Assembly: GCA_002478505.1 (NCBI GenBank)
Contig: DLOP01000029.1
Coordinates: 1-14,007 of the forward strand
Direction of reading: 5' to 3'
Length of the DNA stretch: 14,007 nt
Origin: Lachnospiraceae bacterium UBA7481
GTDB taxonomy: Bacteria > Bacillota > Clostridia > Lachnospirales > Lachnospiraceae
The position numbers and the translations under genes are program-made. Below the pieces are notes generated by a model. The model searched no databases. It had not been told where the DNA came from and worked only from the letters and a program-made list of their open reading frames with translations. Each line of letters starts with the position of its first letter. Positions within the stretch are counted from its first letter, which is position 1. Below are positions 6,813-13,948 of the stretch, piece by piece.

Positions 6813-7283
6813 ATGGCTTTTTTTGACAAGGTAGGGGCTACGATTTCTAATTTTGGCAATGATGTTTCCAACAAGACAAAATCCATGATGGAAGTAAGCA
6901 ATCTGAATTCACAGTTGAAGAGCTGCGAGGAATCTTTAAAAGCTTATTATCGGGAGATCGGTAAGGCGTTTTATGAGAAGAATAAGGAGAATCCGCTGCC
7001 GGAATTTGCAGAACAATTTGCCCATATCAAGGAAGCGGAAGAGGCAATTGACCACTTGGAAGCTTCTATCCGCCGGGCTAAAGGAACGAAGATGTGCCAG
7101 AATTGTGGCGCGGAGGTTGCGTCGGATACAAAATTCTGTCCGACCTGCGGCAAGGAAGTTGATAATAATGCAGCCTGCAATGTTCAGGCGGAAGTAGTAA
7201 CGAGTGCAAAATGTCCTAAATGTGGTGCTGCGCTCAAGGTTGGCGCATCATTCTGCAGCAGCTGTGGCAATAAGATGGAATAA
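6813..7283 (+). CDS. Double zinc-ribbon protein with helical N-terminus
   Basis: 156-residue soluble protein of unknown role. The N-terminal 90 residues are rich in charged and heptad-like positions (about 27-90), suggesting a helical hairpin or coiled coil. Two zinc ribbons follow: Cys95/98 with Cys109/112, and Cys134/137 with Cys148/151, each C-x2-C-x10-C-x2-C. The second repeats the style of the first (MCQNCGAEV...KFCPTCGKE; KCPKCGAAL...SFCSSCGNK). Such ribbons are common in small Firmicutes proteins and usually give structure or protein/nucleic-acid contact, not catalysis. GGAGG at 6798-6802 is ten bases from the start. It is the first gene after a strong promoter and is followed 18 bases later by the SH3b gene, so the two are probably co-transcribed. 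No specific function can be named. Confidence 0.85.
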   Translation: MAFFDKVGATISNFGNDVSNKTKSMMEVSNLNSQLKSCEESLKAYYREIGKAFYEKNKENPLPEFAEQFAHIKEAEEAIDHLEASIRRAKGTKMCQNCGAEVASDTKFCPTCGKEVDNNAACNVQAEVVTSAKCPKCGAALKVGASFCSSCGNKME

Positions 7284-7301
7284 GGAGTATACATAGCGAT
7301 T

Positions 7302-7832
7302 ATGAAAAAACAGACAATCAGTGCGCTGCTGACAGCTTTGATGATCTGTCTGACCATTGCGATCGTGGTTGTGATCGTTCGAATACAGATGAGAGAATTG
7401 CCGCCGGAAGAAACTGTAGACTCCGACAGTTATATTGTGCAGGAAGTTTCCGGATCGCAGAATTCTGTATCAGATGATCAGGCAGGTGAGAAGCAGTCTG
7501 AGGCGGTTACCGTATTGGTGGCTGTTCCTAACGCAAGCTCAAGCGTGAATGTCAGAAGCGGGCCGGGTACGGAATATAATCGTCTGGGATCGGCATATTC
7601 CAATAATGAATATGAGGTTTTAGAGATTCTGCCAAATGGATGGACAAAGCTGCTGTATTCTGAACAGGAAGCATATATCAATAGTGAATATGTGGATTAT
7701 AAGTTGCGCACAACAGATAATGGAAATATTTTATACAATATTCCAAGCGAAGCAGACCTTGCAGAATATAAGAATGGCACAAATCCGCCTTCCGCAGGAG
7801 CGGATCCGCAAGGAAACGAAACGCCTGAATAA
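7302..7832 (+). CDS. Membrane-anchored SH3b-domain protein
   Basis: 176-residue protein with a short basic N-terminus and one hydrophobic segment (about 7-28), read as a signal anchor. No signal-peptidase or lipobox cysteine site is obvious, so the rest should be outside the cell. A flexible acidic linker (30-68) leads to a bacterial SH3 domain at about 70-133, with VNVRSGPGTEY 82-92, GWTKL 113-117 and AYINSEYV 124-131. The last 40 residues are polar, Pro/Gly/Asn-rich and look disordered. SH3b domains commonly bind cell-wall peptidoglycan; no catalytic domain is attached. AGGAG at 7283-7287 overlaps the previous stop but is 14 bases from ATG 7302, a long spacing. It is the last gene before a strong terminator and probably shares a transcript with the zinc-ribbon gene. 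Confidence 0.85.
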   Translation: MKKQTISALLTALMICLTIAIVVVIVRIQMRELPPEETVDSDSYIVQEVSGSQNSVSDDQAGEKQSEAVTVLVAVPNASSSVNVRSGPGTEYNRLGSAYSNNEYEVLEILPNGWTKLLYSEQEAYINSEYVDYKLRTTDNGNILYNIPSEADLAEYKNGTNPPSAGADPQGNETPE

Positions 7833-7866
7833 AAATGACGGTATGGTTTTATACCGTCGTTTTTTG
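7831..7866. terminator. Bidirectional intrinsic terminator
   Basis: GACGGTAT (7837-7844) pairs perfectly with ATACCGTC (7851-7858) around GGTTTT. It is followed on the + strand by six Ts (7860-7865) and preceded by five As (7831-7835), which give a T-run on the - strand. It ends the SH3b gene (stop 7830-7832) and lies 26 bases past the stop of the convergent PBP gene, so it can serve both. Confidence 0.9.
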
Positions 7867-7891
7867 TTATATCTATTAAAGGATATATCTG

Positions 7892-10552
7892 TTACTGAAC
7901 GCCGTCCAGTGTGAAGTCATTATATCCAAGTGATTGCAGTTCCAGGAGCTGTTGCTGAAGTACTGCCATATGATCCGGCGTTGCAAAGAATGCATCGTTA
8001 TGCGGACACATATTGCTGGTCCGGGTAGATGTGATGGGATTGCCTTGGGCGTCTACGCCGGAAGAAGGATAGCCGGACTGGATGGCAGTGCTTTCGATCG
8101 GCATCAGTTCCAGTACGCCGGGGACTTTAAATGGACAGCCCGTACACGCACACATACCGCTCTGCAGACATACCATACCGGAGTAATGGACATCGCAGGT
8201 TGCCGTAGGAACAGTTCCTTCGGCAAAGTATTCTGTCCTTAAGTGATTATCGCATAGTCCGGCAATTGGCAGTTTTCCGGAGCGGGTGCATATGGTTGCA
8301 GTCACGATGCCGCCCGGCATGTCAAACGATTCATACGGGAGGTCTTCATGGATACGGCTCATAACAGCCCGCCACAAAGTTTTGGACAGATTTCTTTCAG
8401 AACCGGTAAGGACAACATTATTATCATATCCGGTCCATGTAGTAGCGGTATAGTAAGGAGTAAATCCTGCAAACCATACGTCGACATAGGAGGAGGTGGT
8501 GCCTGTCTTGCCGGCGATCGCCATATTGCCAAAGTTGACGGCTCCGCCGGTACCTTTGGTGACAACATCCACCATGGCGCTGGTCAAAAGAAAGGCTGTG
8601 GTTTCTTTGATTACACGGTGCTGATCTTGATTGACGGTATTATCGATCAGGACATTGCCATCATGATCCACGATCTTGGTATAGAGGATCGGTTCCATAT
8701 ATAAACCGCCGTTAGCGATCGTGGCATAGGCGCCGTTTAATTCCATATTGGTAACGCCGTCTGTAATTCCGCCCAGAGCAAGCGGCTGCCTGATATCGGT
8801 CAGAATCTGTCCGTCTGATGTAACACGTCGATCAACTAAAGTTGTAAATCCAAAACTTTGCAGGTAATCATAGCCAAGCTGCGGCGTGATCTGCGTCAAA
8901 ACTTTGACGGTAACAATGTTCATTGACTGTTCGATACCGTATCGTGTGGAGCAGATGCCGCGGTACTTAAAATCATAATTATTCAGGGGAGTGCCATTAT
9001 CATAATGGTAAGGCGCATCAATATATACGCTGGCAAGCGTGATGCCGGCACTGTCAAATGCCGGTGCATAAGCGGCTACGACCTTAAAGGTAGAGCCAGG
9101 CTGACGTACGGTGTTGGACGCTCTGTTCAGGGAACGGCTGGTTTCCTTGATGCCTCTGCCACCGATCATAGCAACCACATGACCGGTTGACTGTTCTTCT
9201 ACGGTCAGGGATACCTGAGGCTGCGGCGTCAAAGTGATGGACTCAGCAATGATCTCATCACCGGGACTCATGATTGCATCCGTATAGACTTTGATCGCTT
9301 CATATGCTTCATCCTGGGAGGAATAAAGCAGATTAAACTTGGGATCGATCTCTTTATAATAAGAGGCATACATTTCCTTGCTGTAATTTTCCACATCTCC
9401 ATTTGGCTTTTGGATGGAAACGCGGTAATCCAGATACCATTTGGTGTTTTCAGGATAATTGGATTCATCCATATAGACTTCATCGCAGATTGCCTGAATC
9501 TGGGGATCCTGTGTTGTATAGATGCTAAGCCCCCCACTGAAAAGCAGGTTATATGCCAGAGTAGAAGCCTGAGATTCCGTATAGCCGTTACCCACAAACA
9601 ATTCTGTCAAATCCTCGTTGGCGGTTTCAATGACTTCATCGACAAAGTAGGTATAAACGGAAGAAGCAACGACGTTCTGATTGGTTGCCTGTATCCGTTC
9701 GTAAACATCGTCCGCCATGGCTTCATCATATTCCGCCTGTGAAATATACCCCTGAGTTTTCATATAGTCCAGTACGATAGCGCGCTTTTCGGCATTATTA
9801 TCCGGATGAATGATTGGATCATATCTGGAAGGATTCTGCGTAATGCCGGCAATGACAGCGCATTCCGAAAGGTTCAGTTCATATACCGGTTTATTGAAGT
9901 AGCGCAGAGAAGCCGCCTGAACACCCAATGTACCATGGCCGAGGTTGATGGTATTCATATAAAGTTCCAGAATTTCTTCCTTGCTCATTACCTTTTCCAA
10001 TTCAAGAGCCAGATACTGTTCCTGGATCTTACGGCGGATGCTTTCCATCTTGGTCTCATTAATAAAGTCCTCAAATACATTGTTCTTGATCAGCTGCTGG
10101 GTAATGGTACTACCGCCCTGAGAAAGCTCACGGGTGCGTACTACAGAGGCAGCAGCTCGCAGGATTGCTTGGATATCAATACCGTTGTGGGTATAAAAAC
10201 GCGCATCCTCAATTGCGACAAAAGCATTCGCCAGATTGTCAGGAATCATATCCATGCTGACATAAGTACGGTTGGAATCTTCCGCAACCAGTTTTGTCAT
10301 TTCGTGTCCTTCGCAGTCATAGAGGATCGTGGCAAAGCCGGAAGGAGTAACGTCGATGGTTGAAATATCCGGCGCCGTTGCAATAATGCCGTTAAAGATG
10401 CCGATGCCCATGCACATTGCGACCATGCCAAATGAGATGATGGCGATCAACAATGCTTTGATGATAGTGATGCCCAGCATTTTCTTGATCTTTGTTCCTT
10501 TGGAGTTAAGGGCGCGCTGCTTTTCGCGGACGCCTTTTTTGCTGTAATTCAT
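7892..10552 (-). CDS. Class A penicillin-binding protein (PBP1A type)
   Basis: Bifunctional peptidoglycan synthase that polymerises lipid II and cross-links stem peptides outside the membrane. From ATG 10552 it has 886 residues; a GTG at 10600 would add 16 but lacks a ribosome site and is not family-like. It has a basic cytoplasmic tail (1-25) and a membrane anchor at about 27-56. The GT51 glycosyltransferase domain has catalytic Glu115 in EDARFY, GGSTITQQL 146-154 and KEEILELYMN 191-200. The transpeptidase has Ser487 in STFK, SMN 543-545 and KTGTT 682-686, so both activities should be intact. About 130 residues follow the catalytic domain, with eight cysteines between 755 and 849, including C-A-C-T-G-C at 801-806. 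The gene runs against its neighbours, converges on the SH3b unit and ends at the shared terminator. Confidence 0.95.
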   Translation of the reverse strand: MNYSKKGVREKQRALNSKGTKIKKMLGITIIKALLIAIISFGMVAMCMGIGIFNGIIATAPDISTIDVTPSGFATILYDCEGHEMTKLVAEDSNRTYVSMDMIPDNLANAFVAIEDARFYTHNGIDIQAILRAAASVVRTRELSQGGSTITQQLIKNNVFEDFINETKMESIRRKIQEQYLALELEKVMSKEEILELYMNTINLGHGTLGVQAASLRYFNKPVYELNLSECAVIAGITQNPSRYDPIIHPDNNAEKRAIVLDYMKTQGYISQAEYDEAMADDVYERIQATNQNVVASSVYTYFVDEVIETANEDLTELFVGNGYTESQASTLAYNLLFSGGLSIYTTQDPQIQAICDEVYMDESNYPENTKWYLDYRVSIQKPNGDVENYSKEMYASYYKEIDPKFNLLYSSQDEAYEAIKVYTDAIMSPGDEIIAESITLTPQPQVSLTVEEQSTGHVVAMIGGRGIKETSRSLNRASNTVRQPGSTFKVVAAYAPAFDSAGITLASVYIDAPYHYDNGTPLNNYDFKYRGICSTRYGIEQSMNIVTVKVLTQITPQLGYDYLQSFGFTTLVDRRVTSDGQILTDIRQPLALGGITDGVTNMELNGAYATIANGGLYMEPILYTKIVDHDGNVLIDNTVNQDQHRVIKETTAFLLTSAMVDVVTKGTGGAVNFGNMAIAGKTGTTSSYVDVWFAGFTPYYTATTWTGYDNNVVLTGSERNLSKTLWRAVMSRIHEDLPYESFDMPGGIVTATICTRSGKLPIAGLCDNHLRTEYFAEGTVPTATCDVHYSGMVCLQSGMCACTGCPFKVPGVLELMPIESTAIQSGYPSSGVDAQGNPITSTRTSNMCPHNDAFFATPDHMAVLQQQLLELQSLGYNDFTLDGVQ

Positions 10553-10623
10553 AGGCCTTTTCTTGGTTCCCTTTCCTAATACGCAATGAAATCGTTGCAC
10601 AATAATGCATAATATATTATTCC

Positions 10624-10629
10624 ATTATA
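10624..10629 (-). promoter_or_regulatory. Candidate -10 box for the PBP gene
   Basis: On the minus strand this reads as a perfect TATAAT. It is about 70 bases upstream of ATG 10552. The -35 position 17 bases away (10647-10652, reading TTTATT) is a poor match, and there is no TGn extension, so it is only a candidate in an AT-rich stretch. Confidence 0.35.
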
Positions 10630-10755
10630 CTAAATATTAGAAACAAAATAAATAGCTTTCTATCAGAATAATTACATTTTAAAAAAAATTATGTTTAATT
10701 TTGGTGTTATGTCCCTAAAATCAAATAAATCCGTGTGTATCCATAAATATTTTCT

Positions 10756-10772
10756 ATTATAAAATTTATAAT
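10756..10772. repeat. 17-bp perfect palindrome in the divergent intergenic region
   Basis: ATTATAAA (10756-10763), a central A, and TTTATAAT (10765-10772). It lies between the divergent PBP and YigZ-family genes, about 60 bases upstream of the YigZ start. It is a candidate operator. The surrounding 10601-10800 stretch is very AT-rich, which raises the chance of accidental symmetry. Confidence 0.35.
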
Positions 10773-10816
10773 TGTTATATTTCTTTGGAATAAATCTTTC
10801 TTTTAGAATATGGACA

Positions 10817-10825
10817 TGATATGAT
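10817..10825 (+). promoter_or_regulatory. Extended -10 candidate for the YigZ-family gene
   Basis: TGATATGAT fits TGnTATAAT with one mismatch; the -35 region is poor. If used, transcription would begin at or within a few bases of the ATG at 10832, giving an almost leaderless message. A TAGAAT at 10804-10809 is an alternative -10. Confidence 0.35.
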
Positions 10826-10831
10826 GGATTT

Positions 10832-11476
10832 ATGCAGACATATAAGATATTATTAAAAGGCGGACAGGGTGAGATCATTGAAAAAAAGTCGCGGTTTATT
10901 GCCTCTCTGCAGCCCGTAGCGTCAGAGGAGGAAGCTGCCGCCTTTATTGAAGCGGTAAAAAAGAAATATTGGGATGCGAAGCATAACTGTACGGCAATGG
11001 TGATCGGAAAAAACGCTGAGATTACCCGATGCAGTGATGATGGGGAGCCGTCAGGGACGGCGGGAAGACCAATGTTGGAGGTCCTGACCGGAGAGGGACT
11101 TCGGGATGTTGTTGTGGTTGTGACGCGGTATTTCGGCGGTACGCTGCTGGGTACCGGCGGACTGGTGAGGGCATATTCACAGGCAGTCAAAGAGGGGTTA
11201 AAGAACTGCGAGACCGGAGTGCTGCAGGAGGGCAGAAAGGTGAAGCTGACCATGTCCTATAATGATTATGGGAAGGTGGAGCATTTTTGCAGAACCGAAG
11301 GTCAGGAGATGGAGGAAGTGGTCTATCAGGAGAATGTGACCGTGGTGTTAACGATCCCGGAAAAATGTTATGAAAGCAGGATTAAGAAGTTGCAGGACAC
11401 CAGTGCGGGAAGGCTGGAAATAGAGGAGCTTGGCAAGTGTACTTTTCTTGACAAGGGTGATGATGATGCATTATAA
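10832..11476 (+). CDS. yigZ: YigZ/IMPACT-family protein
   Basis: Member of the YigZ family: a UPF0029/Impact N-terminal domain plus a DUF1949-like C-terminal domain. Motifs are clear: KKSRFIA 18-24, DAKHNCTA 48-55, SDDGEPSGTAGRPML 68-82, VVVTRYFGGTLLGTGGL 95-111 and VRAYSQAV 112-119. The ferredoxin-like C-terminal domain is at about 137-195. The 214 residues match the family length. Eukaryotic IMPACT relatives act on translation control through GCN1; the bacterial role is not well defined, and ribosome or RNA association is only inferred. Start 10832 fits the family N-terminus, but the upstream GATGGATTT is a weak ribosome site and the best promoter candidate lies immediately before it. Transcribed divergently from the PBP gene. 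Confidence 0.92.
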   Translation: MQTYKILLKGGQGEIIEKKSRFIASLQPVASEEEAAAFIEAVKKKYWDAKHNCTAMVIGKNAEITRCSDDGEPSGTAGRPMLEVLTGEGLRDVVVVVTRYFGGTLLGTGGLVRAYSQAVKEGLKNCETGVLQEGRKVKLTMSYNDYGKVEHFCRTEGQEMEEVVYQENVTVVLTIPEKCYESRIKKLQDTSAGRLEIEELGKCTFLDKGDDDAL

Positions 11477-11546
11477 TGAACACTAAGCTCAAAGGGTTTG
11501 CAGTGAAATTATGCAAAATATTTTACAAGGAAAGCGGGGTGGTTTT

Positions 11547-11624
11547 ATGATTCATAGTAATGATGATGTTCCTTATCACGAACGGAAAATAAAACGCTTG
11601 GCTTTGGAGTGGACGGATCTGTGA
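11547..11624 (+). CDS. Possible 25-residue leader peptide upstream of mgtE
   Basis: A small frame (MIHSNDDVPYHERKIKRLAL and five more residues) in the 224-base gap between the YigZ gene and mgtE. GGGGTGG at 11536-11542 is a reasonable ribosome site a few bases ahead of the ATG. It is hydrophilic with a basic middle and no membrane segment. Leader peptides upstream of magnesium transporter genes are known elsewhere (for example mgtL in Salmonella), but this one has no recognisable similarity to them. It could equally be chance or the remnant of a decayed gene. The rest of the gap holds a weak TTTGCA/TGCAAA inverted repeat (11497-11517) and nothing else I can name. Confidence 0.25.
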   Translation: MIHSNDDVPYHERKIKRLALEWTDL

Positions 11625-11700
11625 GCTTGTATGCATTGGAATAACATGCTTTTATTTTAGCTATCAATGCCGTATTATACTTGAAGGCCAAGAGAAAGGC

Positions 11701-13047
11701 ATGGGTATAATTATGGAAGAATTAAAAGAATTGATTGAAACGAAGCAATATACCCGTCTTCGGCAGGAACTTGCAGAAATGAATGACGCGGATATTGCTT
11801 CTTTTATGGAAAGCCTTGAGGAGGAGCAGCTGTTAAAAATATTTAGGATACTGCCCAAATCAATGGCTGCGGATGTGTTTTCTTATCTGGAGATGGAGAA
11901 CCAGCAGTCCATCATTACAAAACTGTCCGATAAGGAAGCGGCTAATATTATTGATAACCTGATGTCGGATGATGCGGCGGACCTGTTGGAGGAGATGCCC
12001 GCCAATATCGTGAAAAAACTGCTTGCCAACGCCAGCCCGGAAACAAGAAGGGATATCAATCATCTGCTCCGGTATCCTGAGGATTCCGCAGGAAGCGTCA
12101 TGACGGTGGAGTATGTTGATCTGAAGGAAGATATCACGGTTCAACAGGCGATTGAGCGTATCAAGAAGATCGGTATTGATTCCGAGACGATCAATATCTG
12201 TTATGTGTTGGATAATCAGCGGACACTGAAAGGGACTGTGGCATTGCGCTATCTGCTTCTCAGTGAACCGGATGAGATCATCGGGGATATCATGCATGAA
12301 AACGTGGTATCCATCCATACCCTGATGGATCAGGAGGAAGTTGCGCACCAGTTCCAGAAATATGACTTTACTTCGATGCCTGTTGTGGATAATGAAGACC
12401 GTCTGGTAGGCATCATTACCGTCGATGACGTTGTGGATATCATGCAGGAAGAGGCGACGGAGGATATCGAAAAGATGGCGGCTATCGTGCCGTCAGATAA
12501 GGCATATATTAAAACCGGAGTTTTTGAGATCTGGAAGAAAAGGATGCCGTGGCTGCTGCTTCTTATGATCTCTGCAACATTTACGGGAAGCATCATCGCC
12601 GGTTTTGAAGATGCGCTGAGTAGCTGCGCGATACTGGTGGCATATATTCCGATGCTGATGGATACCGGCGGTAATGCGGGCGGACAGTCAAGCGTTACGA
12701 TTATCCGTGGATTATCTTTAAATGAGATCGTGTTTAGGGATATGTTCCGCGTGCTTTGGAAGGAGATGCGGGTGGCATTTTTGTGCGGATTATCTCTGGC
12801 GGCGGCGAACTTCCTAAAGCTTCTGTTCTTTGACAAGGTGACGATGGCAGTGGCGCTAACGGTGTGCATGACGCTGTTTCTTGCAGTGCTGATCGCTAAA
12901 CTGGTGGGCTGCAGTCTTCCGATGCTTGCGAAAAAGATAGGCTTTGACCCCGCGGTTATGGCAAGCCCGTTTATTACAACGATTGTGGACGCGCTGTCAC
13001 TGATGATCTATTTTCAGATTGCAACGAGGGTATTGGGGATCGGATAA
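11701..13047 (+). CDS. mgtE: Magnesium transporter MgtE
   Basis: Dimeric Mg2+ channel/transporter of the inner membrane, gated by cytosolic Mg2+. The 448 residues contain the whole family architecture. The superhelical MgtE N domain is at about 7-130, with repeats such as LSDKEAANIIDNLMSDDAADLLEEMP. The CBS pair is at about 133-255 (SVMTVEYV 132-139; TSMPVVDNEDRLVGIITVDDV 224-244). A connecting helix is followed by five membrane segments from 282 to the end. The pore motif DTGGNAGGQ is at 321-329, and Asp430 in TTIVDALSL matches the pore aspartate of the Thermus enzyme (Asp432). Many acidic residues in the N and CBS parts fit Mg2+ sensing. ATG 11701 or the in-frame ATG 11713 may be the start; AAAGG at 11695-11699 is close to the first. 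No M-box riboswitch is recognisable upstream. Confidence 0.96.
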   Translation: MGIIMEELKELIETKQYTRLRQELAEMNDADIASFMESLEEEQLLKIFRILPKSMAADVFSYLEMENQQSIITKLSDKEAANIIDNLMSDDAADLLEEMPANIVKKLLANASPETRRDINHLLRYPEDSAGSVMTVEYVDLKEDITVQQAIERIKKIGIDSETINICYVLDNQRTLKGTVALRYLLLSEPDEIIGDIMHENVVSIHTLMDQEEVAHQFQKYDFTSMPVVDNEDRLVGIITVDDVVDIMQEEATEDIEKMAAIVPSDKAYIKTGVFEIWKKRMPWLLLLMISATFTGSIIAGFEDALSSCAILVAYIPMLMDTGGNAGGQSSVTIIRGLSLNEIVFRDMFRVLWKEMRVAFLCGLSLAAANFLKLLFFDKVTMAVALTVCMTLFLAVLIAKLVGCSLPMLAKKIGFDPAVMASPFITTIVDALSLMIYFQIATRVLGIG

Positions 13048-13099
13048 GATTCACCGCTGTTTTGGATAACCGGATCGTGAGAAGGAGAGGAATCAGGAA

Positions 13100-13948
13100 A
13101 TGAGTTTGGCAGATCAGATATTTATTGATATGTGTAAGGATATTTTAGAAAACGGCACCAGTACGGAAGGGGAAAAGGTACGTCCGCATTGGGAGGACGG
13201 GACGTTAGCCTATACGATCAAGCGTTTCGGGATCGTAAACCGGTATGACCTGAGAAAAGAGTTTCCCCTGATCACCCTTCGTAAGACTGCCTTGAAAAGC
13301 GCAACGGATGAGATGCTCTGGATCTGGCAGAAGAAGTCCAATAATATCCATGACCTGCATAGCCATATCTGGGATGAATGGGCAGATGAGAACGGCTCCA
13401 TCGGCAAGGCTTACGGATATCAGCTTGGGGTAAAACATCAGTATAAGGAAGGGATGATGGATCAGGTGGATCGTGTGATCTATGACTTGAAAAACAATCC
13501 CTTCAGCCGTAGAATTATCACAAATATCTATGTGCATCAGGATCTCCATGAGATGGCGCTTTATCCGTGTGCCTACAGCATGACCTTCAATGTGACGCAG
13601 CAGAAGGGAGAAGAGAAGCTGACGCTCAATGCGGTGTTGAACCAGCGTTCCCAGGATGTGCTGGCGGCCAATAATTGGAATGTTGTGCAGTATGCCGTAC
13701 TTCTCCATATGTTGGCGCAGGTATGCGGTATGCAGGCGGGGGAGCTGGTGCATGTGATTGCAGATGCACATATATATGACCGTCATGTGGAAATCGTTAA
13801 GGAGCTGATCACACGGCCCACCTATGACGCGCCAAAGTTCTGGCTGAATCCCGACATTAAGGATTTTTATCAGTTTACCAGGGATGACGTAAAGGTGGAA
13901 AATTATGTGACCGGTCCTCAGGTGGAAAATATTCCCATCGCAATATAA
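13100..13948 (+). CDS. thyA: Thymidylate synthase, B. subtilis ThyA/phage-type lineage
   Basis: Converts dUMP and methylene-tetrahydrofolate to dTMP and dihydrofolate. The 282-residue product keeps the essential residues: phosphate-binding Arg137/Arg138, catalytic Cys157 in LYPC, Arg183-Ser184 with Asp186, Asn194, and DAHIYDRHVE 222-231. It resembles B. subtilis ThyA (WIWQKKSN 75-82, HIWDEW 89-94, GKAYGYQLG 102-110, FWLNPDIKDFY 247-257) more than the E. coli form. Two motif changes stand out. After the catalytic Cys it reads AYS, not the common H. The usual L-G-x-P-F-N reads LAANNWN at 188-194. GAGAGG at 13085-13090 and AGGAA at 13095-13099 precede ATG 13100. The gene lies 52 bases after mgtE with no terminator, so co-transcription is possible. 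The remaining 59 bases to the window edge contain no recognisable feature. Confidence 0.96.
   Translation: MSLADQIFIDMCKDILENGTSTEGEKVRPHWEDGTLAYTIKRFGIVNRYDLRKEFPLITLRKTALKSATDEMLWIWQKKSNNIHDLHSHIWDEWADENGSIGKAYGYQLGVKHQYKEGMMDQVDRVIYDLKNNPFSRRIITNIYVHQDLHEMALYPCAYSMTFNVTQQKGEEKLTLNAVLNQRSQDVLAANNWNVVQYAVLLHMLAQVCGMQAGELVHVIADAHIYDRHVEIVKELITRPTYDAPKFWLNPDIKDFYQFTRDDVKVENYVTGPQVENIPIAI

Noticed and set aside
7636..7914. Plus-strand frame spanning the end of the SH3b gene and the terminator
   Set aside because: It overlaps the SH3b reading frame, runs through the terminator hairpin and has no ribosome site or motif.
9806..10363. 185-residue plus-strand frame inside the PBP gene
   Set aside because: It is the complement of the GT51 domain, whose catalytic motifs are read cleanly from the minus strand.
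10672..11253. 193-residue minus-strand frame over the YigZ-family gene
   Set aside because: It lies opposite a clear coding gene, is Ser/Pro/Thr-rich low-complexity, and has no recognisable motif.
11497..11517. TTTGCA/TGCAAA inverted repeat after the YigZ-family gene as a terminator
   Set aside because: The stem has only two G-C pairs, a nine-base loop and a broken T-run, so it is too weak to call.
11477..11700. M-box magnesium riboswitch upstream of mgtE
   Set aside because: I looked for the conserved M-box segments and could not match them; no convincing terminator-antiterminator pair is visible either. A covariance search would settle it.
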